DNA of 64,000 nucleotides from Zea mays (lineage: Eukaryota > Streptophyta > Magnoliopsida > Poales > Poaceae), in assembly GCF_902167145.1 (NCBI RefSeq), contig NC_050097.1, forward strand, positions 142,749,982 through 142,813,981, read 5' to 3'. The notes below the pieces were generated by a model. That model was not told the origin of the DNA, searched no databases, and was given only the letters and a program-made list of their open reading frames with translations. The stretch's first letter is position 1; each line of letters opens with the position of its first letter. Below, piece after piece: positions 23,757-34,689 of this stretch. Position numbers and translations under genes: made by a program.

Positions 23757-24622
23757 ATGTCCGGCAGGGATGGACCTCCTCCTGTTTTTGATGGTGACGA
23801 TTTTCCTTATTGGAAAATTCGTATGGAAGCTTATTTAGAGGCTATAGACATTGGTGTCTATAAAGCCGCCACCCAAGGGTTCCCCGAACCTAGAGATGCC
23901 ACAAATCTTGTAGGTGATGAGTACAATTATACAAAATGGAATGCTAAGGCCAAAACACTCTTTTTAGGGGCCTTTGCAAGGATGTATTCAATAGAGTAAG
24001 AAATCACAAAAATGCTCATGATTTGTGGTTATATATTTGTGCTCTACATGAAGGAACCAAAAGTCACCGTGAGATATTGCCATGAAAAAAATTAAATTCT
24101 TTTGAAATGCTTGCCAATGAGAATGCAAATGATATGTACTCACGACTTAATATTCTTGTAGAGGAAGTCAATGGTTTGGGACTCACTCAAATTTCACAAC
24201 TGGATGTTGTGAGAAAAATTCTCATTGTATTGCCAATTGAGAAGTATGGACACATTGTCACCGTGCTACACCAAAAGGATCTTTCCATCACTACAACTCA
24301 AATATTAGGAAAGATCAATGCTCATGAAATGTATATGCACATCAATGACAAGGATGTGTCTTCCTCCAAGCGGAAAGATTTGGCTCTCAAAGCTAGTCAA
24401 GAAAAGAAAGGCAAGGCCAAAATGCAAGTTGACGAAGAATGCTGAAGTGATGATGATCTTGATACAAATATTGCCTTAATGGTGAGGAAGACAACAAAGA
24501 TGTTGAAGAAACTCAATCGAGAGGGCATCAAGTTTGATTCAAGAAAAAAGAAGTTTTTCTCTAGTAAGAGAAAGCCCATCTCTAAGATGGATTGCTACAA
24601 TTGTGGAGAACTTGGTCATCTT
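23757..24622 (+). pseudogene. gag: gag of copia element A, N-terminal part
   Basis: Start ATG at 23757 (MSGRDGPPPVFDGDDFPYWK). The FPYWKIRMEAYLEA opening and the following helical region fit the UBN2/copia gag core, continued by SRLNILVEEVNGLGLTQIS (24130 on) and a Lys-rich linker. Frame breaks or stops lie near 23998, 24081 and 24442. The zinc knuckle begins with CYNCGELGH at 24593 and is cut after its His by the insertion of element B at 24623. Gag forms the particle of SIRE-type elements. This copy is dead. Confidence 0.82.
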
Positions 24623-25949
24623 TGAGAGCACCTAGAGGGGGTGAATAGATGATCTTGTGAAAATAGCTTTACAAAACAAACTTGGGCTAATATTGGATTA
24701 GTGAAAGCTAAAGCCAAGTTTGAGAGAGGAGTGCTAGCGATGTAAACTTCTTTACTTAATTGCTCTCCACAATATGAGTATTAAACTTAGAGCAATTATG
24801 CAAGTGAAGTGAATGGAGACAGAGAGAATCACATAAGAATGAAGACAAATGACACAACGATTTTATCCCGTGGTTCGGCCAAGTAGAATACTTGTCTACT
24901 TCCACGTTGTGGCGTCCCACGGACAAGGGTTGCACTCAACCCCTTTCAAGTGATCCAAAGATAAACTTGAATGCCACGGTTCTCTTTATCTCAAGTATAT
25001 CCCTTTGTGAGGAATCTCCACACTTTGGAGTCTCTCACACCTTACACAAAATGATCTCGAATGAGTACAAGAGTAAGGGGGAAATAGCAACACACATAAG
25101 AGTGAGAGTTGCAGCAACACACACACACAAGACAAGAACGAGCACACGAAAGCAGCACAGTGGAGTTACAACTCAAAGAAGTGCTCGAATCTCAATCACA
25201 ATGAAACAGATGCGTGTATGCGAAGTCTCAACGTCTTAGGATGTTCAATGGGTGCTTGGTGTTGTGCTCCATGCGCCTAGGGGTCCCTTTTATAGCCCCA
25301 AGGCAGCTAGGAGTCGTTTGAACTCTATTTGGAAGGCTTTGGTTGCCTTCTGTTCACGGGCGCACCGAACAGTCCGGTGTGACTTTCTGACCGTTGCGAC
25401 CTTCTGACCGTCGCTGAGTTTTGTTGACGGTTTCTGACATTCTGACCATTGTGGTGAAGTCGGTCATTGGAGCCACAGTCCTCGTTGCACACCAGACAGT
25501 CTGGTGGTACACCGAACAGTTCGGTGTAACCTTCGCACCGTTGGTGAAGTCCACATGTCTCCTGCTGATCACGCGGCAAACCGTTGGCTTGGGTAGTCTA
25601 GTGCACACCGGACAGTCCGGTGAATTATAGCCACGACGCGCTGAGTTTTCCCCGAGAGCGGCCTGTTCGTCGGGCGCGCCAGCCTGGCATAGGACACTGT
25701 CCGATGCACCACAGGCTGGTGCAAGTCTAATTCGCCTGAGTCAAACTTCTCTAGCCCGATTTCTCTCAATTTGACAAGGTTCCTAGCACTTAGAAGAATA
25801 GGTTAGTACCAAAAACTATTTACTAAGGCTAGAGTCATACCTTGCTTTTCCATTTGCATCTCTTTGATACTTATCACAAAACAATATGTGTTGAGCATCT
25901 AATCACCAAAACATTTATAGAAATAGCCCAAGGGCACATTTCCCTTTCA
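24623..25949 (-). repeat. 3' LTR of copia element B
   Basis: About 1327 bp with several imperfect CACCGGACAGTCCGGTG motifs (around 25360, 25490-25520 and 25605). The polypurine tract (AAAAAGGGGGAGAT on minus) follows directly at 25950-25963. Confidence 0.93.
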
Positions 25950-26771
25950 ATCTCCCCCTTTTTGGTGATTTATGCCAACACACCAAAAGTAACTTAAAAT
26001 GCAACAACATTTTCAAAGATAAGCTAAAGAGTGCAAATTGAAGACCAAATAATCTCACATGGCATTTGGCATATTCAGATCACGTTTGCCACCACTTGGT
26101 TTATTTTCACAAAACAAATTTGTTTTCCTATCTCTATGACAAGAACACTTGTTTTGGTAAATCAAAAGAACTTTCAAGAGTAATTTTGATCAAATACCAA
26201 AAACTCCCCCTTTTCCCATAATCAAATTTCTCCCCCATAAGAGAACAGTTTTTGCAATAAGAGGGTTTTGATCGAACACCAAGAATTCTGACACAAAAAA
26301 CTTTGAAATCACAAGTGGTTGGCTGATCTTGTTGCTTTGGCCTCAATTTCTCCCCCTTTGGCATTAAGCACCAAAATAGGAGAACTATTTGGCCCTTTAA
26401 CCTCATTGCCTCACAAAAATGTCAAATAACATCAAAGGCAATGAGAAAACACAAATAAGAACTTGGGACAAGATACATTGATACCGGAATGTAGTGGAAG
26501 CCCTTTCTTTGTCCAAGTTCACCTTTTCCCTTTCAATTCAACTTTGAGACTATATCAAAAGTACTCATGCAAACATGTTAGCCTCAAAGGATCAAGTTGT
26601 AGTACATCCTCCCTCTAAACATGTGCATCATGTGCATAGGGACTTATGAGGTCCGGGGATGACTTGTACAAATTGAGCACCAAATATAAGCAAGTAAAGA
26701 CATCAATGCTTAAAGTAACATGATCAAATGCATAAAACACATGTATGCTATAGATCACTCCAAGTTCTGTG
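25950..26771 (-). other. Polypurine tract and noncoding 3' region of element B
   Basis: The minus-strand tract CACCAAAAAGGGGGAGAT abuts the LTR. The rest, up to the RNase H end, holds further GGGGGAGAA-type purine runs (near 26200 and 26350) but no coding sequence. Confidence 0.7.
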
Positions 26772-28235
26772 AATCTAAGACATTTAGCTCACTACACGAC
26801 CTACAAAACCTTTTCACATCTAAAGTCTTGGTGAATATATCGGGTAGCTGGTTCTCGGTGCTAATATGATAAATATCGATATTTCCCTTTGTTGGTGATC
26901 TCTCAAAAAGTGATGACGAATGTCTATGTGCTTAGTGCGGCTATGTTCAACAGGATTATCCACCAAGCGGATTGCACTCTCATTATCACATAGGAGTGAG
27001 ACTTTGCTCAGATTGTAGCCAAAGTCCTGAAGGGTTTTGCCTCATCCAAAGCAGTTGCGCGCAACACTGTCCTGTGGCAACATACTCGGCCTCAGCTGCG
27101 GATAGGGCAACAGATGTTTGTTTCTTAGAGCTCCAGGACACTAGAGACCTTCCTAGAAACTGACAAGTCCCTGATGTGCTCTTCTGGCATAGTCAGAATC
27201 TGAGTATCCAACTAAGTCAAAGGTAGACCCCTTTGGATACCAGATCCCAAAGCAAGGCATAGAAACTAAATATCTAAGAGTTCACTTCACGGCCACAAGA
27301 TGACATTCCTTGGGGTCGGATTGAAATCTAGCACACATGCATACACTAAGCATAATATCTGGTCTACTAGCACAAAGATAAAGAATCTATCATAGACCGG
27401 TATGCCTTTTGATCAACGGACTTACCTCCTTTGTTGAGGTCAAAGTGGTCGTTTGTTCCCATCGGTGTCTTAGCGGGCTTTGCATCCTTAATCCCAAACA
27501 TCTTGAGTAAGTCTTGAGTGTACTTCGTTTGGGAGATGAAGGTTCCTTCCTTGAGTTTCTTCACTTGGAATCCAAGGAAGTAGTTCAACTCGCCCATCAT
27601 AGACATCTCGAATTTCTGCATCATCACCCTACTAAACTCCTCACAAGACATTTGATTAGTAGAACCAAATATTATGTCATCGACATATATTTGGCATACA
27701 AAAAAATCACCATTGCAAGTCTTAGTAAAGAGAGTAGGATCAGCTTTCCCAACCTTCAAAGCAATAGAAATAAGAAAATCTCTACGCCATTTGTACCATG
27801 CTCTTAGGGCTTGCTTAAGTCCATAGAGCGCCTTAGAGAGCATGTAGACGTGGTCGGGATACCTGTCATCCTCGAAGCCAGGGGTTGTTCCACATATACT
27901 TCCTCCTTGATTGGTCCATTGAGGAAGGCGCTCTTCATGTCCATTTGAAACAACTTAAAAGAGTGGTGAACAACATAGGTCAATAATATGCATATTGATT
28001 TGAGACTGGCTACAGGAGCAAAAGTCTCCTCAAAATCCAAACCTGTGACTTAGGCATAGCCTTTTGCCACAAGACGAGCCTTGATTCTTGTCACCACACC
28101 GTGCTCATCTTGCTTGTTGCAGAACACCCACTTGGTTCCCATAATGTTTTGTTTCGGATGTGGCACTAGGCTCCATACTTCATTTCTTTTGAAGTTATTG
28201 AGTTCTTTCTACATGGCCAACACCCAGTCCGGATC
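26772..28235 (-). pseudogene. pol: pol of copia element B: reverse transcriptase and RNase H
   Basis: The RT opening has GTKWVF-like and IKARLVAKG-like residues (about 28150-28060), then [16 protein letters not shown] (28035 on), [10 protein letters not shown] (motif A, near 27945), [26 protein letters not shown] (motif C, about 27680) and GELNYFLGFQVK. RNase H follows below 27360 with a GYSDSDYA-like start, a LSAAEAEY-like segment and a C-terminus near 26775. Stops and frame changes are frequent, especially in RNase H. RT and RNase H together make the cDNA. This copy is inactive. Confidence 0.87.
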
Positions 28236-29990
28236 CTACAAGGCTTCTTCTACCCTGAAAGGCTCAATAGAAGAAACAAACGAGTAATGCTCACAAAAGT
28301 TAGCTAAACATGAGCGAGTAGTTACTCCCTTGCTAATAACACCCAGAATCTGATCTACTGGATGATTTCTTTGTATTGTCACCCGTACTTGAGTTGGAGG
28401 TGCTTGTGGTGCTTCTTCCTCTTGATCCTTTTCTTCATGTGCTCCCCCTTGATGCATGCCTTCATCTTGAGGTACTTGTTCCTCATCTTGAGTCGGGGGA
28501 TGCACCAGTGTTGAGGAAGATGGTTGATCTTGCTCTTGTTGTTCCTGCGGTCACACATCACCTATTGCCATAGTTCGCATTGCGGACGTTGGAACTTCAT
28601 CTTCATCTACATTATCAAGATCGACTTGCTCTCTTAGAGAGCCATTAGTCTCATCAAATAAAATGTCGCTAGAGACTTTAACTAAACCCGATGATTTGTT
28701 GAAGACCCTATACGCCTTTGTATTTGAATCATAACCTAGTAAAAACCCTTCTACAGCTTTGGGAGCAAATTTCGAATGTCTACCTTTCTTTACCAAGATG
28801 TAGCATTTGCTCCCAAATACACGAAAGTATGAAACATTGGGTTTGTTACCATTTAGGAGCTCGTAAGATGTCTTCTTGAGGAGGCAATGAAGGTAGAGCC
28901 GGTTTATGGCATGGTAAGCTATATTTACTACTTCCGATCAAAACCGCTTAGGCGTATTGTACTCTCCAAGCATTGTCCTTGCCATGTCGATTAGCGTCAT
29001 GTTCTTTTCTCTACTACACCATTTTGTTGTGGTGTATAGGGAGCGAAGAACTCATGCTTCATGCCTTCCTCCTCAAGATATTCTTCCACTTGAAGGTTCT
29101 TGAATTTTGATCCATTGTCGCTCCTTACCTTCTTCACCTTTAGCTCGAATTCATTTTGAGCTCTCCTTAAGAAGCGCTTTAAAGTACCTTGGGTTTCAGA
29201 TTTATCCTACAAAATGAATACCCAAGTGAAGCGGGAAAAGTCATCAACAATAACAGGACCATACTTACTTCCCCCGATGCTAAGATGAGGAACAGGTCTA
29301 AAGAGATCCATATGTAGGAGTTCTGATGGTCTTGATGTCGTCATCACATTCTTGATTTGATGAGTAGTTCCCACCTGTTTTCCTGCCTGGCATGTTGCAC
29401 AAGGTCTGTCTTTCTCAAAACAGACGTCGGTTAGTCCTAACACATGTTCTCCCTTTAGAAGTTATGAAGATTCTTCATCCCAACATGTGCTATACGGCGG
29501 TGCCAGAGCTAGTCCATATTAGTCTTAGCTATTAAACATGCATCTAGGTCGGGATTCTCTTTTGAGAAATCAACTAAATAGAGCTTGCTGTCTAATACAC
29601 CTTTAAAAGCTAATGAACCATCACTTCTTCTGAAGACAGAAACATAAATATTTGTAAATAAACAATTATATCTCATATGACATAATTGACTTACAGAAAG
29701 CAGATTGTAATCGAACGATTCTACTAGAAACACATTAGAAATTGAATGCTCGGTAGTGATGGCTATTTTACCCAAACCCTTGACCTTGCCTTGATTCCCA
29801 TCTCCAAAGATGATAGTGTCTTGGGAATCCTTGTTTTTAATGTAGGAGGTGAACATTTTCTTCTCCCTTGTCATGTGGTTTGTGCATCCGCTATCAATGA
29901 TCCAGCTTGTGCCCCTGGATGCATAAACCTGCAAGGTAATTTAGGCTTGGGTTTTAGGTACCCGGCTCTTATTGGGTCCGACAAGGTTAG
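28236..29990 (-). pseudogene. pol: pol of copia element B: protease, integrase and linker
   Basis: Protease has SWIIDSGCTNHMT (about 29905-29865), the active-site motif of copia proteases. Next come the pre-integrase region (NLLSVSQLC; later DRPCATCQAGKQ with the integrase Cys pair) and the integrase core start LLHMDLFRP plus YGPVIVDDFSRFTWVF (29260-29210). The middle of the core (28800-29200) is readable only in broken frames. The integrase C-terminus is FAPKAVEGFLLGYDSNTKAYRVFN (28760-28700). An acidic Gln/Glu-rich linker (28505-28236) leads to RT. Gene order PR-IN-RT is the copia hallmark. Confidence 0.85.
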
Positions 29991-32351
29991 TCACATAAGA
30001 CTTTGGAACCTAGATGCAAGTTTTTTGTCTCTCTTGCACTTAGGCCCCAAACTTCTAGCAACTACTTTATCATTTTTGCACAAAAGAACAAATGAAGCAT
30101 CATATGTTTGATAAAGCATGGTTGGTCCATTTGATGCATTCCTAGGCACATGAGAAGCAACATGATGGCGCCTAGGCCTACTCCTACCATGAGCATGAAA
30201 AGAGCTAGTTGATGCAAACATGGCATGAGAATTAAAAGTAGCATCATGACAAGTAGGTAAAATAGCATGATTATAACATCTGTTGTGATGAACATTCTTA
30301 ACATGAGTATAAAGATAGGCATGGTTCTTTTTGTCATGTGAAGAATGAGAGCTACTAGCCATAGGAGCATTTCCTTTCTCCTTGTTGAGATTGGAGGTCC
30401 TTTGGCTTGTTAAGTTCTTGGTTCCCTTTTGGAAACCAAGTCCATCCTTAATAGAGGGGTGTCTACCAATGGTGTAGGCATCCCTAGCAAATTTTAATTT
30501 TTCATAATCACTCCTGCAAATTTTAAGTTGAGCACTAAGATTAGCATCATCATTATTCAACTTAAGAATGGTGGAAGCATGTTCATTGCAAGCATCAATA
30601 TCAAAATATTTACACCCATTGCAAATTACAACATGTTCCACGGTTGAACTAGCAACATTTACTTTATCTAACTTAGCATTTAAATCAACATTTAAATTCT
30701 TAAGACTAGAAATAGATTCATGACAAGAAGATAGCTCATAAGATAATAATTCATTTTTCTTAGTTTCTAGAGTAAGAGATTTTTGAACATTATTAAATTT
30801 ATCATATTCCTCATAAAGAATATCTTTTTGTTTTTCTAGCAACCTATCTTTCTCATTAAGGGCATCAATTAATTCATTGATTTTATCTACCTTAGATACA
30901 TCTAGTCCCTTAAAGAGATCACTGTAATCTACATCATCATCATTAGATTCCTCATCACTAGAAGAAGTATACTTGGTGGTATCTCGTGTACGTACCTTCT
31001 TCTCCTTAGCCATGAGGCACGTATGATGTTCGTTAGGGAAGAGGGAGGACTTGTCGAAGGCGGAGGCAGCTAGTCCTTCATTGTCGGAGTCAGATGAAGA
31101 GCAGTTCGAGTCCCATTCCTTGTCGATGTGTGCCTCGCCCTGTCTTCATGTAGTTCTTCTTCTTCTCCTTCTTCCATTTCTTTTCTTGTCCCTGATCATT
31201 TTCATTATCGGAACATTGTGCAATAAAATGACCTGACTTACCGCATTTGAAGCAAGAGCGCTTTCCCCTTGAGTTGTTCTTGTTTGGGTATTCCTTGCGT
31301 CCCTTCAATGAAGTCTTGAAACGCTTGATTACAAGCGCCATTTCATCCTCATTTAGCCCGATAGCCTCCACTTGTGCTACCTTGTTAGGTAGCCCCTCCT
31401 TGCTAGTTGTTGCTTTGAGAGCAATGGGTTGCGGCTCATAAATAGGCAGCAGTCTATTTGCAATATCATCCACATACCTTGCTTCTTTTACCATCATGCT
31501 CACGCTCACAAATTTTCCAAGAATTTCCTCAGGCGTCGTTTTGGTGTACCTGGGATTTTCATGAATGAGGTATACAAGATGAGGATCAATAGCAGTAAAT
31601 GACCTGAGCATGAGTCGAATGACGTCATGATCCGTCCATCTTGTGCTTCCATAGCTTCGGATCTTGTTCACCAGGGTCTTGAGCCTATTGTAGGTTTTAG
31701 TTGGCTCCTCTCCCCGTTTCGTCGCGAACCTTCCCAGTTCTCCTTCCACTAGTTCCATCTTTGTGATCATGGTGGCGTCATTACCCTTGTGAGAGATTTT
31801 GAGGGTATCCCATATTTGCTTGGCATTGTCCAAGCCGCTGACTTTGTTGTACTCATTCCTGCATAGAGACGCTAACAACACAGTAGTAGCCTGGGAATTC
31901 TTATGAATTTGTTCATTAATAAATACGAGATTGTCACTACTATTAAAATGCATTCCATTTTCAACTATTTCCCAAATGCTAGGATGGAGAGAGAATAAAT
32001 GACTACACATTTTATGGCTCCAAAACGAGTAATCATCTCCATCAAAGTGGGGGGTTTACCAAGTGGAATGGATAATAAATGTGTAGTTGAATTATACGAC
32101 ATGCGAGAATAATCGAAAGAATAGTTCTGATTAACCGTTTTCTTTTTCGTGGACGAGTCGTCGTCCCTTGGTGAAGAGGAGGAGGTATCGCTGTCGTAGT
32201 AGATGATCTTCTTGATGCGCCTCTTCTTCTTCCCATCCTTTTTCTTGTGACTCGAGCCTAAGTCAGTGGGCTTGTCACCTTTTGGCCCATCAATGTAGAG
32301 GGTATCCTTCTCCTTGTCGTTGATCACCATCCCCTTGCCTTTAGGATCCAT
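29991..32351 (-). pseudogene. gag: gag of copia element B
   Basis: Start ATG at 32351 (MDPKGKGMVINDKEK). A Lys/Ser-rich head is followed by a one-base frame slip near 32010. The gag core comes next (NAKQIWDTLKISHKGNDATM, LVEGELGRFATKRGEEPTKT), then the zinc knuckle CFKCGKSGHFIAQC (about 31265-31225, canonical CX2CX4HX4C). A second slip lies near 31100, then a long coiled-coil tail (30950-30480) and a His/Ser-rich end. Full span about 790 codons, the usual size for SIRE-type gag with its coiled-coil extension. At least two frame breaks. Confidence 0.88.
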
Positions 32352-32389
32352 ATCTTCGGGCGGTTAGTCCCCGAATGAAGAGTACGACT

Positions 32390-32399
32390 CTGATACCAA
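32390..32399 (-). other. Primer-binding site of copia element B
   Basis: On the minus strand TTGGTATCAGAG lies next to the LTR end at 32401. It matches the initiator Met tRNA site. Confidence 0.88.
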
Positions 32400-32400
32400 T

Positions 32401-33732
32401 TGAGAGCACCTAGAGGGGGGGGAGTGAATAGGTGATCCTGTGAAAATAGCTTTAGAAAACAAACTTGGGCTAATATTGGATTAGTGAAAGCTAAAGCCAA
32501 GTTCGAGAGAGGAGTGCTAGCGGAGTGAACTTCTCCATTAATTGCTCTCCACAATATGAGTATTAAACTTAGAGCAATTATGAAAGTGAAGTGAATGGAG
32601 ATAGAGAGAATCGCACAAGAATGAAGACAAGTGACACAACGATTTTATCCCGTGGTTCGACTAGTAGAATACTTGCCTACTTCCACGTTGTGGCGTCCCA
32701 ACGGACGAGGGTTACACTCAACCCCTTTCAAGTGATCCAAAGATCAACTTGAATACCATGGTTCTCTTTATATCAAGTATATCCTTTTGTGAGGAATCTC
32801 CACACTTTGGAGTCTCTCACGCCTTACACAAAATGATCTCTAATGAGTACAAGTGTAAGGGGGAAATAGCAACACACACAAGAGCGAGAGTTGCAGCAAC
32901 GTGCACACAAGACAAGGACAAGCACACGAAAGCAGCACAGCGGAGTTACAACTCAAAGAAGTGCTCGAATCTCAATCGCAATGAACCGGATGCGTGTATG
33001 CGAAGTCTCGGTGTCTTAGGATGTTCAATGGGTGCTTGGTGTTGTGCTTCATGTGCCTCGGGGTCCCTTTTATGGCCCCAAGGCAGCTAGGAGCCATTTG
33101 AACTCTATTTGGAAGGCTTTGGTTGCCTTCTGTTCATGGGCGCACTGGACAGTCCGATGTGACCTTCTGACCGTTGCGACCTTTTGATCGTCGATAAGTT
33201 TTTTGACGGTTTCTGACGTTCTACTATTTTAGACCATCATGGCGAAGTTGACCGTTGGAGCCATGGCCCTCATGGCACATCGGACAGTCTGATGTAACCT
33301 TCCAACCGTTGGTGAAGTCCACATGTCGCCTACTGATCGCGCGACCGACCGTTGTCTTGGAAGCGGCTGACTCACCGGACAGTCCGGTGCACACCGGACA
33401 GTCCAGTGAATTATAGCCGCGGTGCGCTTATTTTTTCCCAAGAGTAGCTTGTTCGTCAGGTGCGCCAGCCTGGCACTGAAAAATCCGGTGCACCACAGGC
33501 TGGTGCAAGTCTGACTCGCCTGAGCCAAACTTCTCTAATCCAATTTCTCTTGATCTCACAAGGTTCCTAGCACTTAGAAGAATATGTTAGTACCAAAAAC
33601 AATTTACTAAGGCTAGAGGCATACCTTGCTTTCCATTTGCATCTCTTTGATACTTATCACAAAACAATATGTGTTGAGCATCTAATCACCAAAACATTTA
33701 TAGAAACGGTCCAAGGGCACATTTCCCTTTCA
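32401..33732 (-). repeat. 5' LTR of copia element B
   Basis: About 1332 bp with adjacent CACCGGACAGTCCGGTG and a one-base variant near 33373-33408. Ends CCCTTTCA before the ATCTT duplication. Confidence 0.93.
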
Positions 33733-33737
33733 ATCTT

Positions 33738-34627
33738 GCTCATCAATGCAATAAGCCCAAGAACAACAAGTTCAAGGGCAAGAAAGATGATGAGAAGAAA
33801 GAAAAGAAGTTCTTCAAGAGGAAAGAAGGCAAGCACAAGAGGTTTCACAAAAAGAAGGATGGAAAAGCATATATTGTTGGTGATTGGCTCACTGACATTG
33901 AATTCTCAAGCGGGCTTCTTCAAGTGAAGAAGAAAATGATGAAAAGGTTGCTGCCATCGCTGGGGATTTCTGTTCACCACCACCATCACCTTCATCTACT
34001 TCACACCTATGTCTCATGGCTAAAGGTGAACGGAAGGTACAACTTGAAAATGATATTGTTGATGATTATGATAGTGATAGTGATAATGAATATGCTTCTC
34101 CTACTTATGATGAATTAGCTGACTTGCGTCAAGAATATAATCAAATCATTAGAAAGTCCAAAGCTAAATGTGACAAGCTAAAAGATGAAAATGAATTCTT
34201 AACTGCTAAGTACGACATAGTTGTTAAAGCTAGTGAAGAAATAAAGGAAGAAAATAAAACTATGTCATCCACCAAAAATGAGCTCAAGACCTCCCTTAAA
34301 GATGGTAAAGAAAAATGTGAAAAATTAAGTGAAGCAAATAGGGAGCTAAAAGATAGGCTTGTCAAAATAAAGGAAGATTACACAAAGATTAATATTGATT
34401 ATGATAATCTTCTTATTGCAAATGAGCTTTTATCTTGTGACGCACATGAGGCTATTAACCCTGTTGTTAAGATTGATGTAGCAACCTCATGTGATGATCT
34501 GAGCGAAGTTGATTAGTCTAGTCTCCATGATGAATTGATTGAAAAAGATGAAGTCATGACACTGGAGAACTATAAATTGAAGAAGTACCTGACAAATGCA
34601 ACCACTAAAGGAAAAATTGCCATATAA
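33738..34627 (+). pseudogene. gag: gag of copia element A, C-terminal part
   Basis: Resumes in the zinc knuckle right after element B: the residues AHQC complete the knuckle begun at 24593. Then come a Lys-rich stretch (33760-33880), SDSDNEYASPTYDEL (34075-34120) and a long coiled coil (to about 34400) typical of the gag tail of SIRE-type elements. Stops occur at 34514-34516 and near 34625. The codon frame across the insertion is preserved when the 5-base duplication is counted once. It ends where the LTR-like block begins, before any protease. Confidence 0.8.
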
Positions 34628-34689
34628 AGCAATTAGTTAATAATGAGTTGGCAGTGGACAATGAAAGGCTTAGAGATGAAGTCAAGAAA

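Larger units (their letters stand above)
24623..33732 (-). mobile_element. Copia (SIRE/Opie-like) element B, full length, decayed
   Basis: LTRs 24623-25949 and 32401-33732, termini TGAGAGCACC...CCCTTTCA, and an exact target duplication ATCTT (24618-24622 and 33733-33737). The sense strand is minus, with the primer-binding site next to the right LTR. Gag, protease, integrase, RT and RNase H follow in copia order, all with frame breaks. The first 290 bp of the two LTRs differ at roughly 20 sites, so the element is older than the Tat elements. It sits inside the gag of element A. Confidence 0.93.

Noticed and set aside
25325..25769. Short ORFs around the CCGGACAGTCCGG motifs of element B
   Set aside because: Within the LTR; similar ORFs at 33229-33528 in the partner LTR carry different frames.
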